Of a stretch of 64,000 nt of DNA, positions 63,801 to 64,000 are shown one piece after another. Positions within the stretch are counted from its first letter, which is position 1. Each line of letters starts with the position of its first letter. The position numbers and the translations under genes were made by a program. Below the pieces are notes generated by a model. That model did not search any database. It had not been told where the DNA came from and worked only from the letters and a program-made list of their open reading frames with translations. Source of the DNA: Strongylocentrotus purpuratus (taxonomy: Eukaryota; Echinodermata; Echinoidea; Camarodonta; Strongylocentrotidae); NCBI RefSeq assembly GCF_000002235.5, contig NW_022145599.1, forward strand, positions 22,962,879 to 23,026,878. The letters are read 5' to 3'.

Positions 63801-63986
63801 AAGCACCCCCACATCCAGGGGCGAAAATAATCAGCTCGCAGTAGGCTAGTGGAAGGGAAATCAAGCAGACAACACTCAGCCTCAGCTCAGTTAGGAATTT
63901 GACGGAGGCAGCCATAAATTAATATTAAAATCTCACCTTTTTTACTTGATAATCATGAGGGTGACTCCCAAAAGCTTCCAGCCCAG
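37834..63986 (-). CDS. 13-exon gene, unrecognised conserved-looking protein, 5' end outside the window
   Basis: Thirteen minus-strand exons join in one frame across 12 introns with GT-AG borders to give about 416 residues and a stop. Exons in transcript order: 63986-63937, 61944-61888, 61691-61587, 61209-61105, 60529-60434, 58546-58484, 57679-57501, 56871-56806, 55832-55727, 53842-53727, 52530-52439, 51078-50993, 37965-37834. Introns are 0.2-2 kb, except the last at 13,027 bp. The N-terminal third is low complexity and charged: a basic stretch [13 protein letters not shown], acidic EKSEAEEEP and Gly/Pro-rich [12 protein letters not shown]. The rest looks globular, with [62 protein letters not shown] and a C-terminus rich in Gly and aromatics ([20 protein letters not shown]). 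No signal peptide or membrane segment is seen in this part. I could not name the family or a function. The agreement of splice phase at every junction is the main evidence. Confidence 0.88.
38754..39015. mobile_element. Foldback element, family A, copy 2
   Basis: The left arm (GGCCATTTTCGTAATGTA, ATATTTCATTCCCCTGTTAC) and inverted right arm (GTAACAGGTGGATGAAATAAT) match copy 1 at 8516-8812. Central TGTTTGTCCTACC is shared too. It lies in the 13-kb intron. Confidence 0.7.
39378..40260. repeat. G-rich minisatellite in the 13-kb intron
   Basis: About 880 bp of units close to GGATGGGGATGGGAGGGG(G)T, around 20 bp each, with length variants (GGGAGGGGGG, GATGTGAGGGAT). The plus strand is almost free of C and is dense in G-runs of 3-6. 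All long frames across it, including a 318-codon Pro/His/Ile frame on the minus strand, are repeat translations. For the minus-strand gene the G-rich strand is the template. Confidence 0.95.
40261..47279. other. Large-intron interior without a recognised exon
   Basis: Intron sequence of the minus-strand gene. It holds poly(A) at 42877-42904, (CA)n at about 44057-44089, GA repeats near 45836-45862, and two GC-richer blocks (about 42000-42450 and 44345-44720) with no convincing coding frame. Confidence 0.45.
44057..44089. repeat. (CA)n microsatellite
   Basis: CA dinucleotide run with one TAA interruption, preceded by a CT-rich tract. Confidence 0.9.
47280..47925. repeat. Degenerate 23-bp minisatellite
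   Basis: Loose tandem units close to GAAAAGGGGCACTTATCAGAGGT, around 25 of them, with many indels and G-run expansions (for example near 47467 and 47828). It lies in the 13-kb intron. Confidence 0.8.
47926..50992. other. Large-intron interior, 5' part
   Basis: AT-rich intron DNA with a G-run at about 48926-48942 and a (TA)n at about 49878-49898. No exon is recognised. Confidence 0.4.
49740..50000 (+). mobile_element. Possible retroposon 3' end
   Basis: AATGAAATAAAGTTCC is followed by short tandem CAATT units (49983-50000), a layout seen at the 3' ends of CR1/L2-type LINEs and their SINEs. No reverse transcriptase is seen, so this is tentative. Confidence 0.3.
50993..51078 (-). CDS. Exon 12 in window
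   Basis: Completes an Asn codon, then [18 protein letters not shown] and [10 protein letters not shown]. Acceptor CACCCAG, donor GTAAGT, phase 0. Confidence 0.9.
51933..52280. repeat. GC-rich block with nested inverted and direct repeats
   Basis: A perfect 12-bp inverted pair CGTCTTAATTGG (51933-51944) and CCAATTAAGACG (51980-51991), a palindrome CCCTAGACGAGCTAGGG (52035-52051), direct repeats GGGTAACGTCCAGACG (52001-52016) and GGGTGACGTCCGGACG (52060-52075), and a further ATTAAGACG at 52258-52266. CpG-rich inside an AT-rich intron. It may be a remnant of an unidentified DNA transposon. Confidence 0.5.
52439..52530 (-). CDS. Exon 11 in window
   Basis: [20 protein letters not shown] followed by [10 protein letters not shown] and one base. 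Acceptor TTACCAG, donor GTAAGT. Confidence 0.9.
52947..53284. mobile_element. Palindromic MITE, family B, copy 3
   Basis: TTAAAGGGGAAGTCCACCCTG on the left, CAGGGTGGACTTTCCTTTAA on the right. The termini are almost perfect inverted repeats, bounded by TTAA on both sides. Shorter than copies 1 and 2, with central sequence lost. It lies in an intron of the minus-strand gene. Confidence 0.8.
53638..53662. repeat. Poly(C) run
   Basis: Twenty-five consecutive C, located 65 bp beyond the donor side of exon 53727-53842, in the intron. Confidence 0.9.
53727..53842 (-). CDS. Exon 10 in window
   Basis: [38 protein letters not shown] plus two bases of a Lys codon. Acceptor TGTGTAG, donor GTGAGT. Confidence 0.9.
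55161..55690 (+). mobile_element. MITE family D, copy 2, complete
   Basis: Ends TTAAAGGTACTATGCCCC and GGGACATAGTACTTTTAA form inverted repeats, extended by TTTGCAGGCC and GGCTGCAAAA. Total 530 bp, non-coding. The interior matches copy 1 at 14766-15189. It lies 36 bp from exon 55727-55832. Confidence 0.8.
55727..55832 (-). CDS. Exon 9 in window
   Basis: Completes an Arg codon, then [35 protein letters not shown]. Acceptor GGTGCAG, donor GTAAGG. Confidence 0.9.
55876..56371. mobile_element. Palindromic MITE, family F, with paired CRE-like sites
   Basis: TTAAAGGAGCTACACAAAGAA on the left is mirrored by TTCTTCGTGTGGCTACTTTAA on the right. Inside, TGTGACGTCACA-like palindromes occur around 56086-56097 and 56158-56169, in inverted surroundings. 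TGACGTCA is the full CRE (CREB/ATF) site. Only one copy in the window; it lies in an intron of the minus-strand gene. Confidence 0.65.
56806..56871 (-). CDS. Exon 8 in window
   Basis: Completes a Gly codon, then encodes [18 protein letters not shown] and IDK. Acceptor AATACAG. The donor is GTGTGG, weaker than the others. Confidence 0.8.
57226..57466 (-). mobile_element. tRNA-derived SINE, intact copy
   Basis: On the minus strand: GGTGTCTTGGTCTAGTGGAT (A box TGGTCTAGTGG at 57447-57457), a B-box-like GTTTGAGTCC at 57422-57431, a body with CATTTGCCACACTC and GGTAAATGAGTACCTGG, and a T-rich end with ATTATTTG. The head resembles a tRNA-Glu-type A-box region. This uninterrupted copy defines the family for 23843-25345 and 37480-37745. 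Confidence 0.7.
57501..57679 (-). CDS. Exon 7 in window
   Basis: Fifty-nine codons plus two bases: [49 protein letters not shown]. Acceptor CTATCAG, donor GTAAGC. The longest exon here. Confidence 0.9.
57744..58300. mobile_element. MITE family C, copy 4, complete
   Basis: It starts TTAAAGGGAAATCTAACC and ends GTTGGATTGCCCTTGAA in inverted orientation. Internal markers are AGGCAGAATAATCTGAGAAG and AAAGGGAGAAGGCGCTTAG. It has no insertion at the site where copy 1 is split. Confidence 0.75.
58484..58546 (-). CDS. Exon 6 in window
   Basis: Twenty-one codons, [13 protein letters not shown] followed by MELAVVM. Acceptor TGTGCAG, donor GTAAGT. Start of the globular-looking part. Confidence 0.88.
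59549..59628. repeat. Four 20-bp tandem units
   Basis: GTAATATTTTATTGTACTTT repeated four times with a single mismatch (TTTCAT in unit three). About 70 bp further on, AATAAATTCAAATCAAATC with repeated AAATC looks like a retroposon 3' tail (about 59720-59746). Confidence 0.9.
60434..60529 (-). CDS. Exon 5 in window
   Basis: Thirty-two codons, [16 protein letters not shown] to MTKAPNF. Acceptor TCTGTAG, donor GTAAGC. Confidence 0.85.
61105..61209 (-). CDS. Exon 4 in window
   Basis: Thirty-five codons, starting [14 protein letters not shown] and ending [12 protein letters not shown]. Donor GTATGT, acceptor GAATAG. Acidic and probably disordered. Confidence 0.85.
61587..61691 (-). CDS. Exon 3 in window
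   Basis: Thirty-five codons with the basic stretch [16 protein letters not shown], then [13 protein letters not shown]. Donor GTAAGT. The acceptor (ATCAAG) lacks a good pyrimidine tract, so the 5' border is the least certain of the set. Confidence 0.75.
61888..61944 (-). CDS. Exon 2 in window
   Basis: Nineteen codons, [19 protein letters not shown]. Acceptor CTACAG, donor GTAAGT, phase 0 on both sides. Confidence 0.85.
61945..63936. other. First intron in window
   Basis: Mostly AT-rich with nothing recognised, except a GC-richer, CpG-bearing part at 63440-63915 that includes repeated CAGCTCAG and a short minus-strand frame (63754-63915). Confidence 0.4.
63754..63915 (-). other. Short open frame in intron, function uncertain
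   Basis: A 53-codon frame starts ATGGCTGCCTCC only 21 bp beyond the donor of exon 63937-63986. Its product begins [16 protein letters not shown] and continues with a hydrophobic run to about residue 25, like a signal peptide, then becomes Cys/Gly- and Arg-rich. ATGGCTGCC-type sequence can also be a YY1 site. It may be an alternative first exon or chance. Confidence 0.2.
63937..63986 (-). CDS. Exon (first in window) of the 13-exon gene
   Basis: Encodes [16 protein letters not shown], donor GTGAGA. It needs one base from an upstream exon outside the window. The acceptor (TTATAG) is only 14 bp from the window edge. Confidence 0.7.
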
Positions 63987-64000
63987 CTATAATAAGTGTA

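Noticed and set aside
1-64000. LTR elements, retroviruses, Polintons or other capsid-bearing elements
   Set aside because: No long terminal direct repeats and no polymerase, integrase, protease or capsid-like protein sequence were recognised.

Overview
This 64-kb window is AT-rich animal nuclear DNA, most likely from a marine invertebrate deuterostome and best fitting an echinoderm such as a sea urchin. Grounds: spliceosomal introns with GT-AG borders, a CYP1-clan P450, CpG-bearing blocks in AT-rich DNA, dense palindromic MITEs, and a long foldback array whose layout recalls the sea urchin TU foldback transposons. The species assignment is inference. No rRNA or tRNA gene, CRISPR array, LTR element or virus-derived element was recognised.

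Only two genes are supported. (1) At 1242-2684 (+) lies an apparently intronless, complete CYP1-like cytochrome P450 with all catalytic motifs but no N-terminal membrane anchor. Its upstream DNA holds a TATA box, CCAAT boxes, a GC box and a full match to the aryl-hydrocarbon-receptor response element. (2) From 63986 down to 37834 on the minus strand lie 13 exons of one gene, open at its 5' end. They were found by eye and join in phase across 12 introns into about 416 residues ending in a stop. I do not recognise the protein. Its last exon sits 13 kb from the one before it.

The region between the genes (about 2.7-37.8 kb) and the introns of the second gene are filled with non-autonomous mobile elements and satellites. 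Four palindromic MITE families have ends starting TTAAAGG (called B, C, D and F here). There are also a foldback family (A), a GGTGTTT-ended family (E), hAT-like elements with CAG...CTG ends and 8-bp target duplications, and two tRNA-derived SINE families. Several insertions are nested and leave readable target duplications: a hAT-like element inside a SINE (8 bp) and a 633-bp insert inside a MITE (15 bp).

Tandem arrays include the bipolar ATTCATAA foldback array (21803-22844), a six-unit array of 113 bp arranged as ABCABC inside the hAT-like element (24350-24962), a G-rich minisatellite (39378-40260) and a looser 23-bp array (47280-47925). The last two lie in the 13-kb intron. The two genes are about 35 kb apart and nothing in the sequence ties their functions together.
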